Source of the DNA: Pseudomonas lundensis
GTDB taxonomy: Bacteria > Pseudomonadota > Gammaproteobacteria > Pseudomonadales > Pseudomonadaceae
Direction of reading: 5' to 3'
DNA: 64,000 bases
Assembly: GCF_001042985.1 (NCBI RefSeq)
Contig: NZ_JYKY01000002.1
Coordinates: forward strand, 62,001-126,000
A program made the translations under genes and the position numbers. Under the pieces are notes generated by a model. It ran no database searches, was not told the DNA's origin, and saw only the letters and a list, made by a program, of their open reading frames with translations. Positions 1-9,271 of this stretch are shown here, piece by piece (position 1 is the first letter of the stretch; each line of letters starts with the position of its first letter).

Positions 1-991
1 TGACGCGGTTTTCATCCGCCGCCCAGGCACGGTCGAAATGCTTGTCAAAACGGGTGCCCACGCCCTGAATCAACAGGCGCATCGGTTTGCCCGGAATCGC
101 GGCGAAACCCTTGACCCGCAGAATGCCGTGGCGGATCACCAACTGCGTCAGGGCTTCGAGCAGCACGCGCTCTTCGGCCTGGGGCAGCTCAATGGAGATG
201 GAGTCGAACGCGTCGTGATCGTGGTCGTCATGGTCATCGCCTTCATGGTGATGATCGTGATGGCTGTGGCGGCTGTCGATGTGCGCTTCCGAGCCGTTAC
301 CCAGCCCCAGCAACACGTCGAGCGGTAAACGGCCGCTGCTGGCTTCGATGACTTTGACCGCAGGCGGCAGTTCTTCTGCCACTTCCAGACGCACCTTGGC
401 GAGGTCTTCAGGGCTGATCAGGTCGGCTTTATTGAGAATGACCAGGTCGGCACTGGCCAGTTGGTCGGCGAACAGCTCATGCAGCGGCGATTCGTGGTCT
501 AGGTTCGGGTCGAGTTTGCGCTGGGCATCCACCTGGTCCGGGAACGCGGCAAAGGTGCCCGCGGCCACGGCTGGGCTGTCGACCACGGTAATCACGGCGT
601 CTACGGTACAGGCGCTGCGGATTTCAGGCCACTGAAAGGCTTGGACCAGCGGCTTTGGCAGCGCCAGGCCGGAGGTTTCGATCAGGATGTGGTCGATGTC
701 GCCACGGCGCGCCACCAACTCGCGCATCACCGGGAAGAACTCTTCCTGAACGGTGCAGCACAGGCAGCCGTTGGCCAGCTCATACACGCGGCCATTGGCT
801 TCTTCTTCGGTACACCCGATAGAGCACTGCTTGAGGATTTCGCCATCAATGCCCAGCTCGCCGAACTCGTTAACGATAACGGCAATGCGACGGCCCTGCG
901 CGTTGTCCAGCATGTGACGCAGCAAGGTGGTTTTGCCCGAACCGAGGAAGCCGGTGACGATGGTGACGGGGGTTTTGGCCAGTGTTTTCAT
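1..991 (-). CDS. cobW: CobW-family GTP-binding metallochaperone (3' end outside window)
   Basis: About 330 residues are visible; the C-terminus lies beyond the left edge. The start at 991 gives MKTLAKTPVTIVTGFLGSGK, the typical CobW/P47K beginning with a Walker A GFLGSGKT, followed by the family CxCC metal-binding motif (GCLCC), ETSGLALP and NKAD, the GTP-specificity motif. A His/Asp-rich linker (HSHHDHHHEGDDHDD) precedes the C-terminal CobW domain and probably binds metal. The family are G3E GTPases delivering metals such as cobalt or zinc. The gene lies directly behind a cobalamin riboswitch, so a role in cobalt handling for B12 synthesis is the best reading, with low expression when B12 is plentiful. 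A zinc-type COG0523 role is less likely given the riboswitch. Confidence 0.93.
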   Translation of the reverse strand, partial: MKTLAKTPVTIVTGFLGSGKTTLLRHMLDNAQGRRIAVIVNEFGELGIDGEILKQCSIGCTEEEANGRVYELANGCLCCTVQEEFFPVMRELVARRGDIDHILIETSGLALPKPLVQAFQWPEIRSACTVDAVITVVDSPAVAAGTFAAFPDQVDAQRKLDPNLDHESPLHELFADQLASADLVILNKADLISPEDLAKVRLEVAEELPPAVKVIEASSGRLPLDVLLGLGNGSEAHIDSRHSHHDHHHEGDDHDDHDHDAFDSISIELPQAEERVLLEALTQLVIRHGILRVKGFAAIPGKPMRLLIQGVGTRFDKHFDRAWAADENRV

Positions 992-1098
992 CGGATGCCC
1001 TTTGGCAAAGCGGCGGGCATACGGGACGAGGCCGCACACGCTGCACGGCCGTATTCGCCACCGGATCACCCCGCCCGGTTGAAGTAAGAAACGCTCAC

Positions 1099-1275
1099 GA
1101 GGCAGGTCTCCTGGCTTACGGCTGACAAGCAGCCGGAGGGCTGCGTCTTTCCTTGCGCCTTCCCGCTCCCTGGAGCAGTGGCCTTGCAAGGCAATTGACC
1201 GTTTACAGTTGCGGGGGCAGCCGCGGCATACCGCGTTCCCTTCTTAGCTTCGCGTGGCGAAGAACCTCGAACGCG
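1099..1275 (-). ncRNA. Cobalamin (AdoCbl) riboswitch upstream of cobW
   Basis: Read on the minus strand the segment contains, in order, the conserved blocks AAGGGAACGCGGT, CCGCGGCTGCCCCCGCAACTG, a CCACTG element, GGGAAGG, and the closing AGCCAGGAGACCTGCC. These are the signature elements of the B12 riboswitch including the B12 box. It ends about 108 bases before the cobW start, where an expression platform would fit. Nothing else that is coding can be supported here; open frames across it are chance. Confidence 0.95.
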
Positions 1276-1328
1276 CAAGGCTACGCAGTGCGTTGTAACA
1301 GGTCAATGTCAAGACGCGAGCGGGTGGA

Positions 1329-2909
1329 TCAAAGGGTCGGCAATTTGGCCCACGGGTGCGCCTGTTCCAGCTGCGCACTCAGGCGCAGCAGTACATCTTC
1401 CCCGCCCATCGGGGCGGTGAGCATCATGCCAATCGGCATGCCGGTGTCACTCATGCCCACGGGCAGCGAGATGGCGGGCTGCCCGCTGACATTGGCCAGC
1501 ACGGTAAACCCGGCGCTGCCCATGGCGTTGTGGGCGTAACTGTCCCAAGGCTGGTCGAGGCTCAGCAGCCCCAGTTTCGGGGTGACGTTGGCCGTGACCG
1601 GGGACAGGATCACGTCGAGCTGGCGGAACTGGTCTTCCATGTAGCCGCCAATCGACTCGAACGACTGGCGAGCGCGATACAACGCTTCGCCCGTGACTTT
1701 TTGCGCGTTGCCCACCACCACTTGCGTAATGCGTTCCAGGTCCTCAGGCGTGGCACTGCGGCCCAGCGCTTGCTCACGGTCACGCACCAGGGTCAACAGC
1801 GCGTCGCCGATCACTGCGCCATGGGCTCCGAACAATTGCCGCGGATCGACCTGCAAACGCACAGGCTCCACGTCGTGCCCCAGCGCCGACAACCGCTGAG
1901 CGGTCGCGTCGAGTACCCGGGCCACTTCAGGGTCCAGCGGTGCACCGGTCAGCGATTCGCGCACCAGCCCCACGCGCAAACGTCCCGGCGCGGCCTGCAA
2001 CTCGTCCACGTAGGGCCGTGCCAGCGGTTTGGTCCAATACGGGCTGCCGGCTTCATGGCCCTGCCCGGCATCCAGAAACAGCGCCATGTCCCGCACATTT
2101 CGCGACACCACATTGCCGACGCTGGCCCCGAACCAGCCTTCGAACTTGCCGGGGCCGCTGGGCGTACGGTAACGGCCCGGCTTGAGGCCCACCAGCCCGC
2201 AATAAGAGGCCGGGATGCGAATTGAACCGCCACCGTCCGTGGCATGGGCGACGGGCACAATCCCGGCCGCCACGGCCGCGGCCGCTCCGCCGGAGGAACC
2301 CCCGGCACTCATGGCCAGATTCCACGGGTTGCAGGTTTGCCCCCACAGCAGGGATTCGGTGGTCGTGGTCAAGCCGAACTCCGGGCAGGTGGTCTTGCCG
2401 AACGGCACCGCCCCCGCGGCTTGATAACGGGCAATCAGGGTACTGGTATGCGGCGCGGCAGCGGCATCTTTGAACAGACGGCAGCCATGGGTGGTGGGCG
2501 TGCCTTGCAGGTAGGTATTGAGGTCCTTGATCAGAATCGGCACCCCGGCCAGGCTGCCGGAGGTTGACGTGGCGCTGGCCTCACGCGCTTTGAGCAACGC
2601 CTGCGCGTAGTCGTCATGGCGCAGGTTGACCGCCTTGACCCTGGGGTTGACGGCATCGCAACGGGCCATGGCCGCTGCCAGCAATGCCTGCGGGCTGACC
2701 TCGCCCTGACGCACGGCCTGCGCCATGCGCCAGGCGTCCATCTGCACATAATCGGCCTGGGACAACGCCGGGCTGTCAGCCGCCAGGGCAAAGCGCCCCA
2801 GCAACCCGGCCCCCACTGCCACGGCCCCGGCCTTGAGTACGTGGCGGCGCGGCCAGCCGACAGCGGTTGGCAGTTCGTCAGTGAGCACAGGCGTCTCTTG
2901 CACAGTCAT
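1329..2909 (-). CDS. Tat-exported amidase-signature hydrolase
   Basis: 526 residues, normal for the amidase-signature (AS) family. The AS core is clear: the catalytic Lys region ([10 protein letters not shown]), the Gly/Ser-rich stretch [20 protein letters not shown], and [20 protein letters not shown] carrying the nucleophile Ser. The N-terminus has a twin-arginine-like signal ([20 protein letters not shown]), so the enzyme is probably exported folded to the periplasm. It hydrolyses a carboxamide; the substrate cannot be told from sequence. It lies 42 bases downstream of the aldehyde dehydrogenase on the same strand and is probably co-transcribed with it, divergent from the catabolic operon, which suggests a peripheral step for an aromatic amide. 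That link is inference. Confidence 0.88.
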   Translation of the reverse strand: MTVQETPVLTDELPTAVGWPRRHVLKAGAVAVGAGLLGRFALAADSPALSQADYVQMDAWRMAQAVRQGEVSPQALLAAAMARCDAVNPRVKAVNLRHDDYAQALLKAREASATSTSGSLAGVPILIKDLNTYLQGTPTTHGCRLFKDAAAAPHTSTLIARYQAAGAVPFGKTTCPEFGLTTTTESLLWGQTCNPWNLAMSAGGSSGGAAAAVAAGIVPVAHATDGGGSIRIPASYCGLVGLKPGRYRTPSGPGKFEGWFGASVGNVVSRNVRDMALFLDAGQGHEAGSPYWTKPLARPYVDELQAAPGRLRVGLVRESLTGAPLDPEVARVLDATAQRLSALGHDVEPVRLQVDPRQLFGAHGAVIGDALLTLVRDREQALGRSATPEDLERITQVVVGNAQKVTGEALYRARQSFESIGGYMEDQFRQLDVILSPVTANVTPKLGLLSLDQPWDSYAHNAMGSAGFTVLANVSGQPAISLPVGMSDTGMPIGMMLTAPMGGEDVLLRLSAQLEQAHPWAKLPTL

Positions 2910-2951
2910 TCTCCGAATTTATTGTTGTTTTCAGGGCCGAGCGCGCGACCA

Positions 2952-4388
2952 TCAATCGGCCGTGACCATCGATTGCATCGTCGGCAAAAAGTGCTCGCCA
3001 TAGGGCGGCAACAAGCCCCACTCGCGACGCGGATCATGGGCAGGTGCCTTGAACACCGTGCGCATGTGGCTGAATTCGAGGAAACCCTCACGGCCGTGGT
3101 AATGCCCCATGCCGGACGCGCCAATGCCACCGAAGGGCGCATCGTGCAGGGCGGCGTGCATCATCACGTCATTGATCGTCACCCCGCCGGAATGGGTGTG
3201 TTGCAGCACGTAGCGCTGTTCCTCTTCGTTTTGGCCGAAGTAATACAAGGCCAATGGCCGCTCACGGCTGTGAATGTCGGCCAGCGCCTCGTCGAGCTGC
3301 GCGTACGGCAGCACCACCAGCGCCGGGCCAAAGATTTCTTCGTGCAGGATCTGGCTGTCGCGAGGTGGATTGACCACCACCTGCAACGGCCGTCGGCGCT
3401 GCTGCTCATCCACTGCCAACGGCTGCGGATAGCTTTCGATGCGGGCGCCGCGATCTCGGGCGTCCTGCACGTAGCCTTCGACCCGCTGCAAGTGCCGGGC
3501 GTTAATCACCGCCACCACGTCCGGGTTGTCTTCGATGCGCGAGAACAGCTCACCGTAAGCGGTGCGCAGCGCTCCCAGAAAATCGTCCAGCAACCCCTGC
3601 GGCACGTACACCACATCGGGGTTGATGCAAATCTGCCCGCCGTTATTGGCCTTGGCGGCGGCAATGCTGAACGCCGCTTTGGCCAGATCGGCGGTGCGCG
3701 AGATGATCACCGGCGATTTACCGCCCAACTCCAGCGTCAGCGGCACCAGATTCAAGGCGGCGTTGCGCATCACCGAGCGCGCCACGGCCGTGCTGCCGGT
3801 GAACACCAGATGATCGAACGGCTGCGAGGTGAAGACCTGCGCCAGCTCGGCATCCCCGTTGACCACCGCCACTTCAAGGGGATCGAACAGCTCGGCAAAC
3901 GCTTGCGCCACCACGGCGGCGGTGCGCGGCACCACCTCGGACGGTTTGAGAATGGCCCGGTTACCCGCCGCCAGCACACACGCCAACGGGCTGAGCAAGG
4001 TAAAGAGTGGCGCATTCCAGGTGCCGATGATGCCGACGCTGCCCTTGGGCTGGTGCATGACCCACGCCTTGGCGCCCAACTGGTCATAGGGTGAAAACAC
4101 CTCGCGCGGCTCGTCTTGCATCCAGTGCTCAAGATGGTCGCGGGCGTACTTGAGTGAGGCCAGCGAACCGATCACGTCGTTCATCAGCGAGAACCCTTGC
4201 GGGCGCCCGCCAAAGTCCGCGTCCATGGCGTCCACCAGCGGCTGCTGATAACGCACCAGCAACTCGATCACCCGTTGCAGGCGTTCGCGACGCTGTTGGG
4301 CGCTGACCGGGCCATGGGCGACAAACGCGGCTTTTTGTGCCTGTAGCACCTGCGGCAGTTGCTCGGGAGTGATCTGAGTGCACGTCAT
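2952..4388 (-). CDS. calB: Coniferyl-aldehyde dehydrogenase
   Basis: 478 residues starting MTCTQITPEQLPQ at 4388, behind AGGAC; the frame is open further upstream but without family similarity. It is an NAD(P)-dependent aldehyde dehydrogenase: GIIGTWNAPLFTLLSPL (cofactor fold), VFTGST, LELGGKSP, and GGQICINPDVV with the catalytic Cys. The overall sequence matches the short ALDH subgroup annotated as coniferyl-aldehyde dehydrogenase, which oxidises coniferaldehyde to ferulate in lignin-monomer breakdown. Clustered with an amidase and divergent from a meta-cleavage lower pathway, it most likely oxidises an aromatic or aliphatic aldehyde feeding that route. Substrate identity is inferred from family resemblance only. 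Confidence 0.85.
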   Translation of the reverse strand: MTCTQITPEQLPQVLQAQKAAFVAHGPVSAQQRRERLQRVIELLVRYQQPLVDAMDADFGGRPQGFSLMNDVIGSLASLKYARDHLEHWMQDEPREVFSPYDQLGAKAWVMHQPKGSVGIIGTWNAPLFTLLSPLACVLAAGNRAILKPSEVVPRTAAVVAQAFAELFDPLEVAVVNGDAELAQVFTSQPFDHLVFTGSTAVARSVMRNAALNLVPLTLELGGKSPVIISRTADLAKAAFSIAAAKANNGGQICINPDVVYVPQGLLDDFLGALRTAYGELFSRIEDNPDVVAVINARHLQRVEGYVQDARDRGARIESYPQPLAVDEQQRRRPLQVVVNPPRDSQILHEEIFGPALVVLPYAQLDEALADIHSRERPLALYYFGQNEEEQRYVLQHTHSGGVTINDVMMHAALHDAPFGGIGASGMGHYHGREGFLEFSHMRTVFKAPAHDPRREWGLLPPYGEHFLPTMQSMVTAD

Positions 4389-4570
4389 GGGCGAGTCCTG
4401 TGAAAGAGGCTGCGGGTGGGTCAATGCCTCGGAAACTAGCCAATCGGGGCGCCCGACGCCTCGTCCGATCGGACGATAATCGGCCGCCTTCGTTAGTCCG
4501 TTGAGACGATGTAGCCCGTGGCCTGGCGACGAATACTGCACGTACGAAAATTCAATCCATGAGGTTCGCC
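4389..4570. promoter_or_regulatory. Divergent promoter region of the aromatic cluster
   Basis: A 182-base gap between two divergently read units, aldehyde dehydrogenase/amidase to the left and the flavin-reductase operon to the right. It must hold both promoters. I see no convincing -35/-10 pair or strong palindrome. A GAGG ribosome binding site sits at 4561-4564. Confidence 0.5.
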
Positions 4571-5551
4571 ATGGCAATGCAAAGCAGCTTCGACCCGCAG
4601 GCATTCCGCACGGCGCTGGGCACGTTCACCACCGGGGTGACGATCATCACCACCCAGGCCCAAGACGGCTCGCCCATCGGCATTACCGCCAACAGCTTCA
4701 ACTCGGTCTCGCTCAACCCGCCATTGGTGTTGTGGAGCCTGGCCAAGACCGCGCGCAGCCTGCCGGTCTTTACCAGCGGCAAACACTGGAATGTGCACGT
4801 GCTCTCCACCGAGCAGGAGCCGCTGTCAGGTCGTTTTGCCATGCAGGGCGAGAACAAGTTCGCGGAAATCCAGCTCGACAACGGCATCAGCGAGGCACCG
4901 CTGTTACAAGACTGCACCGCACGTTTTCAGTGCCGCACCGCGTTCCAGTACGAAGGCGGCGACCACGTGATTTTTGTCGGTGAAGTGCTCGCCTTCGATC
5001 ACAGCGACCGCGCACCGCTGGCGTTCCAGAGCGGGCAGTACGCGCTGGCCACGCGCAAACCGCGCAGTGAACTGCGCCTGGCCACCACCCCGCCGCCGCC
5101 CGAGTGCAGCTACACCGAAGATTTGCTCGGGTACTTGCTCGGCCGTGCGCACTACCAATTGCTGGATGCGTTGCACCGCTTGCTGAGCAATCAGCAACTG
5201 GACGAGCACGCGTTTTTCATCCTCTCGGTGCTGTGCATCCGCGACAACCTGAGCCTGTCGGAGATCAACACCTTCGTCAGCTACACCGGCCACGTCGTGA
5301 CGGCCGCCAGCATGCGTTTTTTGGAGAAACAAAACCTGGTGGCCGTCGAGGGCAGTCACCAGGCGCCGCGTTATGTGCTGACCGCCACGGGCCGCGAGAC
5401 CTCGTTGCAACAATTGGCGCTGGCCAAGGCGGTCGAAGAAAACCTGTCGGCCAAACTCGGCCCCGGCGACGCGCAAGCCCTGAAGGTGCTGCTCAAGCGC
5501 CTGATTGCCGCCAGCGATCCCGGCCTGCCCGACCTGTGGGCGCCACGCTGA
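4571..5551 (+). CDS. Two-domain flavin reductase (C1/HpaC type) with MarR-like C-terminal domain
   Basis: 326 residues. Residues about 1-165 form a flavin-reductase split-barrel domain (FRTALGTFTTGVTIIT, GITANSFNSVSLNPPLVLWSL). Residues about 185-326 look like a winged-helix MarR-type domain (LGYLLGRAHYQLLDALHRLL, AASMRFLEKQNLVAVEG). This layout is that of the reductase component (C1) of the Acinetobacter p-hydroxyphenylacetate hydroxylase, in which the extra domain restrains activity until the aromatic substrate binds. The enzyme would use NAD(P)H to supply reduced flavin to a partner monooxygenase, but no oxygenase is encoded in the window. I chose ATG 4571 because GAGG lies six bases upstream; ATG 4559 is an alternative. 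It is the first gene of the rightward operon. Confidence 0.85.
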   Translation: MAMQSSFDPQAFRTALGTFTTGVTIITTQAQDGSPIGITANSFNSVSLNPPLVLWSLAKTARSLPVFTSGKHWNVHVLSTEQEPLSGRFAMQGENKFAEIQLDNGISEAPLLQDCTARFQCRTAFQYEGGDHVIFVGEVLAFDHSDRAPLAFQSGQYALATRKPRSELRLATTPPPPECSYTEDLLGYLLGRAHYQLLDALHRLLSNQQLDEHAFFILSVLCIRDNLSLSEINTFVSYTGHVVTAASMRFLEKQNLVAVEGSHQAPRYVLTATGRETSLQQLALAKAVEENLSAKLGPGDAQALKVLLKRLIAASDPGLPDLWAPR

Positions 5552-5601
5552 GTCGTGTGCAGAATGCACAAGCCTTCGGATAACAAAAACAAGGGATATT
5601 C

Positions 5602-6375
5602 ATGGACATCATTCAACGCTTTACCCTCACTGGCAGCGTGGCCGTCATCACCGGCGGCGGGCGTGGTATCGGCCGCGCCATTGCGCTGGCCTATGCCCAG
5701 GCAGGGGCCGACGTGGTACTGGCGGCTCGCACCCTGAGCGATGTCGAAGCCGTGGCCGACGCCGTGCGCGACCTGGGGCGACGCGCCCTGGCCGTGCAGT
5801 GCGACGTGAATGACGCCGAACAACGCGCCGCCCTGATCACCCGGGCGCGCGAGCACATGGGCCGCATCACCCATCTGGTCAACAACGCCGGAGGCGCCGG
5901 CCCCAATGACCCGTTGACCCTGACCGTTGAGCGCTTCGAAGAGATCATGCGTTTCAACGTGTCCTCGGCGTACCACTTGACTCAGCTGTGCGTGCCGCAC
6001 ATGCGCGACGCGGGCGGCGGCAACATCATCAACATCACCTCCGGTGCTGCCCGTTACGCGCAAACCCAGTTCAGCGCCTATGGCACCGCCAAAGCCGCCC
6101 TGAGCCATATGACGCGCTTGCTGGCACAGGATTTCGCGCCGCAGGTGCGGGTCAACGCGATTGCACCGGGGCCAATCCTCACCGATGCCCTGAACCGCGT
6201 GCTGCCAGTGCCCATGCGCGAAAGCATGATCAAGGCCACCCCGCTGCACAGCCTCGGCGAACCTGACGACATTGCCGCCGCTGCGCTGTACCTCGCCTCC
6301 CCAGCCTCGCGCTGGGTCACCGGGAAAATCCTTGAAGTGGACGGCGGCGCCGAATCGAGCGTGTGGCCGGGCTGA
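5602..6375 (+). CDS. Short-chain dehydrogenase/reductase, 7-alpha-hydroxysteroid dehydrogenase-like
   Basis: 257 residues, the classical SDR length. It has the TGGGRGIG cofactor motif at about residue 17, NNAGG, catalytic Ser in NITSG, the YxxxK pair as YGTAK, and the C-terminal LxxxG segment ending WVTGKILEVDGGAES. The stretch RVNAIAPGPILTDAL and the C-terminus resemble 7-alpha-hydroxysteroid dehydrogenase (HdhA). It oxidises or reduces a hydroxyl/keto group with NAD(P)(H); the substrate is unknown. It follows the flavin reductase by 50 bases and precedes the meta-pathway genes, so it probably acts on an intermediate of the same pathway. Confidence 0.88.
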   Translation: MDIIQRFTLTGSVAVITGGGRGIGRAIALAYAQAGADVVLAARTLSDVEAVADAVRDLGRRALAVQCDVNDAEQRAALITRAREHMGRITHLVNNAGGAGPNDPLTLTVERFEEIMRFNVSSAYHLTQLCVPHMRDAGGGNIINITSGAARYAQTQFSAYGTAKAALSHMTRLLAQDFAPQVRVNAIAPGPILTDALNRVLPVPMRESMIKATPLHSLGEPDDIAAAALYLASPASRWVTGKILEVDGGAESSVWPG

Positions 6376-6440
6376 GCCCGCCCCCCCTGCCCAGGTCATC
6401 GGGTGTACAGGCCGCGACAACGGGCCCAGAGAGAACATTT

Positions 6441-7232
6441 ATGGACAGCAAACTGATTGAAGCGCTGGGCGATGAGTTGTTTCACGCCCTGCGCGAACGC
6501 CGCAGCGTGGCGCCGCTGACGCAACGCTACCCGGACCTGACGCTGGAAACGGCTTACCACATCTCCCTGCGCTTCTTGCAGCGCCGCCAAGCCTTGGGCG
6601 AACAGGTTGTCGGCAAGAAAATCGGGGTAACCAGCCGCGCGGTGCAAGAGATGCTCGACGTGCATCAACCCGATTTCGGCTTTTTGACCGATCGCATGCA
6701 GGTCGGTAATGACAGTGACGTGAGTTTTGAAACCCACCGGTTAGTGCAACCCCGGGCCGAAGGCGAAATCGCCTTCATGCTCGGGCAAGACCTGCACGGG
6801 CCGGGTATCACCGCTGATGACGTAATGGCCGCCACGCACTGGGTCGCACCGTGCTTTGAGATCGTCGATTCACGCATTGTCGACTGGAACATCCGCATTC
6901 AGGACACCGTGGCCGACAACGCGTCGTGCGGGGTCTTCGCGCTGGGGGATGAACGCATTAACCCCCGTGAGCTGGACTTGGCCAAGGTGCAATTGAACTT
7001 GCGCAAAAACGGTCAGCCCGCGGGCCAGGGCCTGGGGTCTGCGGTTCAGGGCCATCCCTGTGAAGCCGTAGCGTGGCTGGCCAATACGCTGGGTCAGTTC
7101 GACATCCCGTTTCGCAAAGGCGAAATCATTCTTTCCGGCGCCCTGGCACCGCTGGTGCCCGTGCTGCCGGGGGATGACGTCAGCCTGACCCTCAGCGGGC
7201 TGGGCAGCGCCCGCCTGCGCTTTGTGTCCTGA
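6441..7232 (+). CDS. dmpE: 2-oxopent-4-enoate (2-hydroxypenta-2,4-dienoate) hydratase
   Basis: 263 residues starting [20 protein letters not shown] at ATG 6441, with AGAGA upstream. It belongs to the fumarylacetoacetate-hydrolase-like hydratases (DmpE/XylJ/MhpD): GKKIGVTS, then the metal-binding acidic motif [14 protein letters not shown]-equivalent [12 protein letters not shown], and a C-terminal [15 protein letters not shown]. It adds water to 2-hydroxypenta-2,4-dienoate to give 4-hydroxy-2-oxovalerate, the substrate of the aldolase three genes on. It is followed 19 bases later by the acetaldehyde dehydrogenase. The three-gene order hydratase-dehydrogenase-aldolase is the standard lower meta-cleavage block. 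Confidence 0.93.
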   Translation: MDSKLIEALGDELFHALRERRSVAPLTQRYPDLTLETAYHISLRFLQRRQALGEQVVGKKIGVTSRAVQEMLDVHQPDFGFLTDRMQVGNDSDVSFETHRLVQPRAEGEIAFMLGQDLHGPGITADDVMAATHWVAPCFEIVDSRIVDWNIRIQDTVADNASCGVFALGDERINPRELDLAKVQLNLRKNGQPAGQGLGSAVQGHPCEAVAWLANTLGQFDIPFRKGEIILSGALAPLVPVLPGDDVSLTLSGLGSARLRFVS

Positions 7233-7251
7233 ACCTGTGATCGAGAGCTCA

Positions 7252-8184
7252 ATGATGACCAAAAAGATCAAATGCGCCCTGATCGGGCCCGGCAACATCG
7301 GCACCGACCTGCTTTACAAACTGTTGCGCAGCGAGGTGCTGGAACCGGTGTGGATGGTGGGCATCGACGCCACGTCCGAGGGATTGGTGCGGGCCCGGGA
7401 CATGGGGCTCAACACCACCAGTGACGGCGTGGATGGCCTGTTGCCCCATGTGCTGAGCGACAACATCCAGATTGCCTTCGACGCAACCTCGGCCTACGTG
7501 CATGCCGAAAACAGCCGCAAGCTCAATGAGCTGGGCGTGCTGATGATCGATCTGACCCCGGCCGCCATCGGCCCCTACTGCGTCCCGCCGGTCAACCTGG
7601 CGGCCAACCTCGAACGCGGCGCGATGAACGTCAACATGGTGACCTGCGGCGGGCAAGCGACGATCCCGCTGGTGGCAGCGGTGTCCAGCGTCCAGCCCGT
7701 GGCCTATGCCGAAATTGTCGCCACGGCGGCCTCCAAGTCCGTAGGCCCCGGCACGCGCAAAAACATTGACGAATTTACCCGCACCACCGCCCGCGCCATC
7801 GAACAGGTGGGCGGCGCCAAAAAAGGCAAGGCCATCATCATCGTCAACCCGGCCGAGCCCCCGCTGATCATGCGCGACACGGTGCATTGCCTGACCGAGA
7901 CCGAACCGGACCAGGCCGCGATCAGCCAAGCCATTGCCCAGATGATTACCCAGGTGCAGCAGTACGTACCGGGTTACAAATTGGTCAACGGGCCGGTGTT
8001 TGACGGCAACCGGGTGTCGATCTTTATGGAGGTCGAAGGCTTGGGCGACTTCTTGCCCACGTACGCTGGCAACCTCGACATCATGACGGCAGCGGCGGCG
8101 CGAACCGCTGAGATGTTTGCCGAGCAACTCCTCAAGGGCGACCTGCAACTGCGCGCCCACGCCCCGCAACCCGCCCTCGTTTAA
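7252..8184 (+). CDS. dmpF: Acetaldehyde dehydrogenase (acetylating)
   Basis: About 310 residues. Starts at ATG 7252 or the adjacent ATG 7255, behind GAGAG. It has the NAD-binding [17 protein letters not shown] motif at the N-terminus, the catalytic Cys in [17 protein letters not shown], and the DmpF-type C-terminus ([22 protein letters not shown]). It converts acetaldehyde, CoA and NAD+ to acetyl-CoA, normally in a channelled complex with the next gene product. It is encoded 10 bases upstream of the aldolase, as usual. Confidence 0.95.
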   Translation: MMTKKIKCALIGPGNIGTDLLYKLLRSEVLEPVWMVGIDATSEGLVRARDMGLNTTSDGVDGLLPHVLSDNIQIAFDATSAYVHAENSRKLNELGVLMIDLTPAAIGPYCVPPVNLAANLERGAMNVNMVTCGGQATIPLVAAVSSVQPVAYAEIVATAASKSVGPGTRKNIDEFTRTTARAIEQVGGAKKGKAIIIVNPAEPPLIMRDTVHCLTETEPDQAAISQAIAQMITQVQQYVPGYKLVNGPVFDGNRVSIFMEVEGLGDFLPTYAGNLDIMTAAAARTAEMFAEQLLKGDLQLRAHAPQPALV

Positions 8185-8194
8185 GGAGCCGACC

Positions 8195-9217
8195 ATGGAC
8201 CTTCGCGGCAAAAAAATCACCGTGCATGACATGTGCCTGCGCGACGGCATGCACCCCAAGCGTCATCAGATCAGCCTGCAACAGATGAAAGACATTGCCT
8301 GTGGCCTCGACGCTGCCGGGGTGCCGCTGATTGAAGTGACCCACGGCGACGGCCTGGGCGGCAGTTCGGTCAACTATGGCTTCCCGGCCCACACCGATGA
8401 GCAGTACCTGTCGGCCGTGATCCCGATGATGAAAAACGCCAGGGTCTCGGCGCTGTTGCTGCCCGGCATCGGCACCGTGGACCACTTGCAAATGGCCCAT
8501 GAGCTGGGGGTTAACACGATTCGGGTCGCGACTCATTGCACCGAAGCCGACGTGTCGGAACAGCACATTGCCTATGCCCGCAAACTGGGCATGGACACCG
8601 TCGGGTTCCTGATGATGGCGCACATGAACAGCCCTGAAGGGTTGGTCAAGCAAGGCAAGCTGATGGAAAGCTTTGGCGCCAATTGCGTGTACCTCACCGA
8701 CTCTGCCGGTTACATGCTGCCCCACGACATCAGTGCCCGCGTGAGTGCCTTGCGCGCCGCCCTGCACCCGGACACCGAGATCGGCTTTCATGGCCACCAC
8801 AATTTGTCGATGGGGGTGTCCAATTCCATCGCTGCCATCGCCGCCGGCGCCACGCGGATCGACGCTGCGGCGGCCGGGCTTGGCGCAGGCGCAGGCAATA
8901 CGCCCATGGAAATTCTGGTGGCGGTGTGTGACCGCATGGGCATCGAGACCGGCGTCAGCGTGTTCGGCATACAGGACGTGGCCGAAGACTTGGTGGTGCC
9001 GATCATGGACTTCCCGATTCGCAGCGACCGCGACGCGCTGACCATGGGTTATGCCGGGGTGTATGGATCGTTTTTGCTGTTCGCCAAACGCGCCGAGAAA
9101 AAGTATGGCGTGCCTGCCCGGGAGATTCTGGTGGAAATGGGGCGTCGTGGCATGGTCGGCGGTCAGGAGGACATGATCGAAGACACCGCCATGACCCTGG
9201 CCCGTCAACGCGCCTGA
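8195..9217 (+). CDS. dmpG: 4-hydroxy-2-oxovalerate aldolase
   Basis: 340 residues, typical for DmpG/MhpE. The start at 8195 has a good AAGGAG site nine bases upstream; an earlier in-frame start would overlap the dehydrogenase. DRE-TIM-like features are visible: [11 protein letters not shown] near the N-terminus (catalytic Arg/Asp), [13 protein letters not shown], the metal-binding [12 protein letters not shown], and an Ala-rich C-terminal helical domain that pairs with the dehydrogenase. It cleaves 4-hydroxy-2-oxovalerate to pyruvate and acetaldehyde, and the latter passes to DmpF. Confidence 0.95.
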   Translation: MDLRGKKITVHDMCLRDGMHPKRHQISLQQMKDIACGLDAAGVPLIEVTHGDGLGGSSVNYGFPAHTDEQYLSAVIPMMKNARVSALLLPGIGTVDHLQMAHELGVNTIRVATHCTEADVSEQHIAYARKLGMDTVGFLMMAHMNSPEGLVKQGKLMESFGANCVYLTDSAGYMLPHDISARVSALRAALHPDTEIGFHGHHNLSMGVSNSIAAIAAGATRIDAAAAGLGAGAGNTPMEILVAVCDRMGIETGVSVFGIQDVAEDLVVPIMDFPIRSDRDALTMGYAGVYGSFLLFAKRAEKKYGVPAREILVEMGRRGMVGGQEDMIEDTAMTLARQRA

Positions 9218-9271
9218 GCCCTTCAGGGGGTGCCGGCGCTTACGGTGTGTTCAGTGGACAGAGAATCGACA

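Noticed and set aside
820..860. Search for a nearby zinc-type (Zur) signature to call the CobW protein a zinc chaperone
   Set aside because: The upstream control element is a clear B12 riboswitch, so a cobalt/B12 role is preferred.
870..1278. Small minus-strand frames over the cobalamin riboswitch and the cobW start
   Set aside because: They overlap a recognisable riboswitch and the cobW coding frame, and their products are Arg/Pro-rich without similarity.
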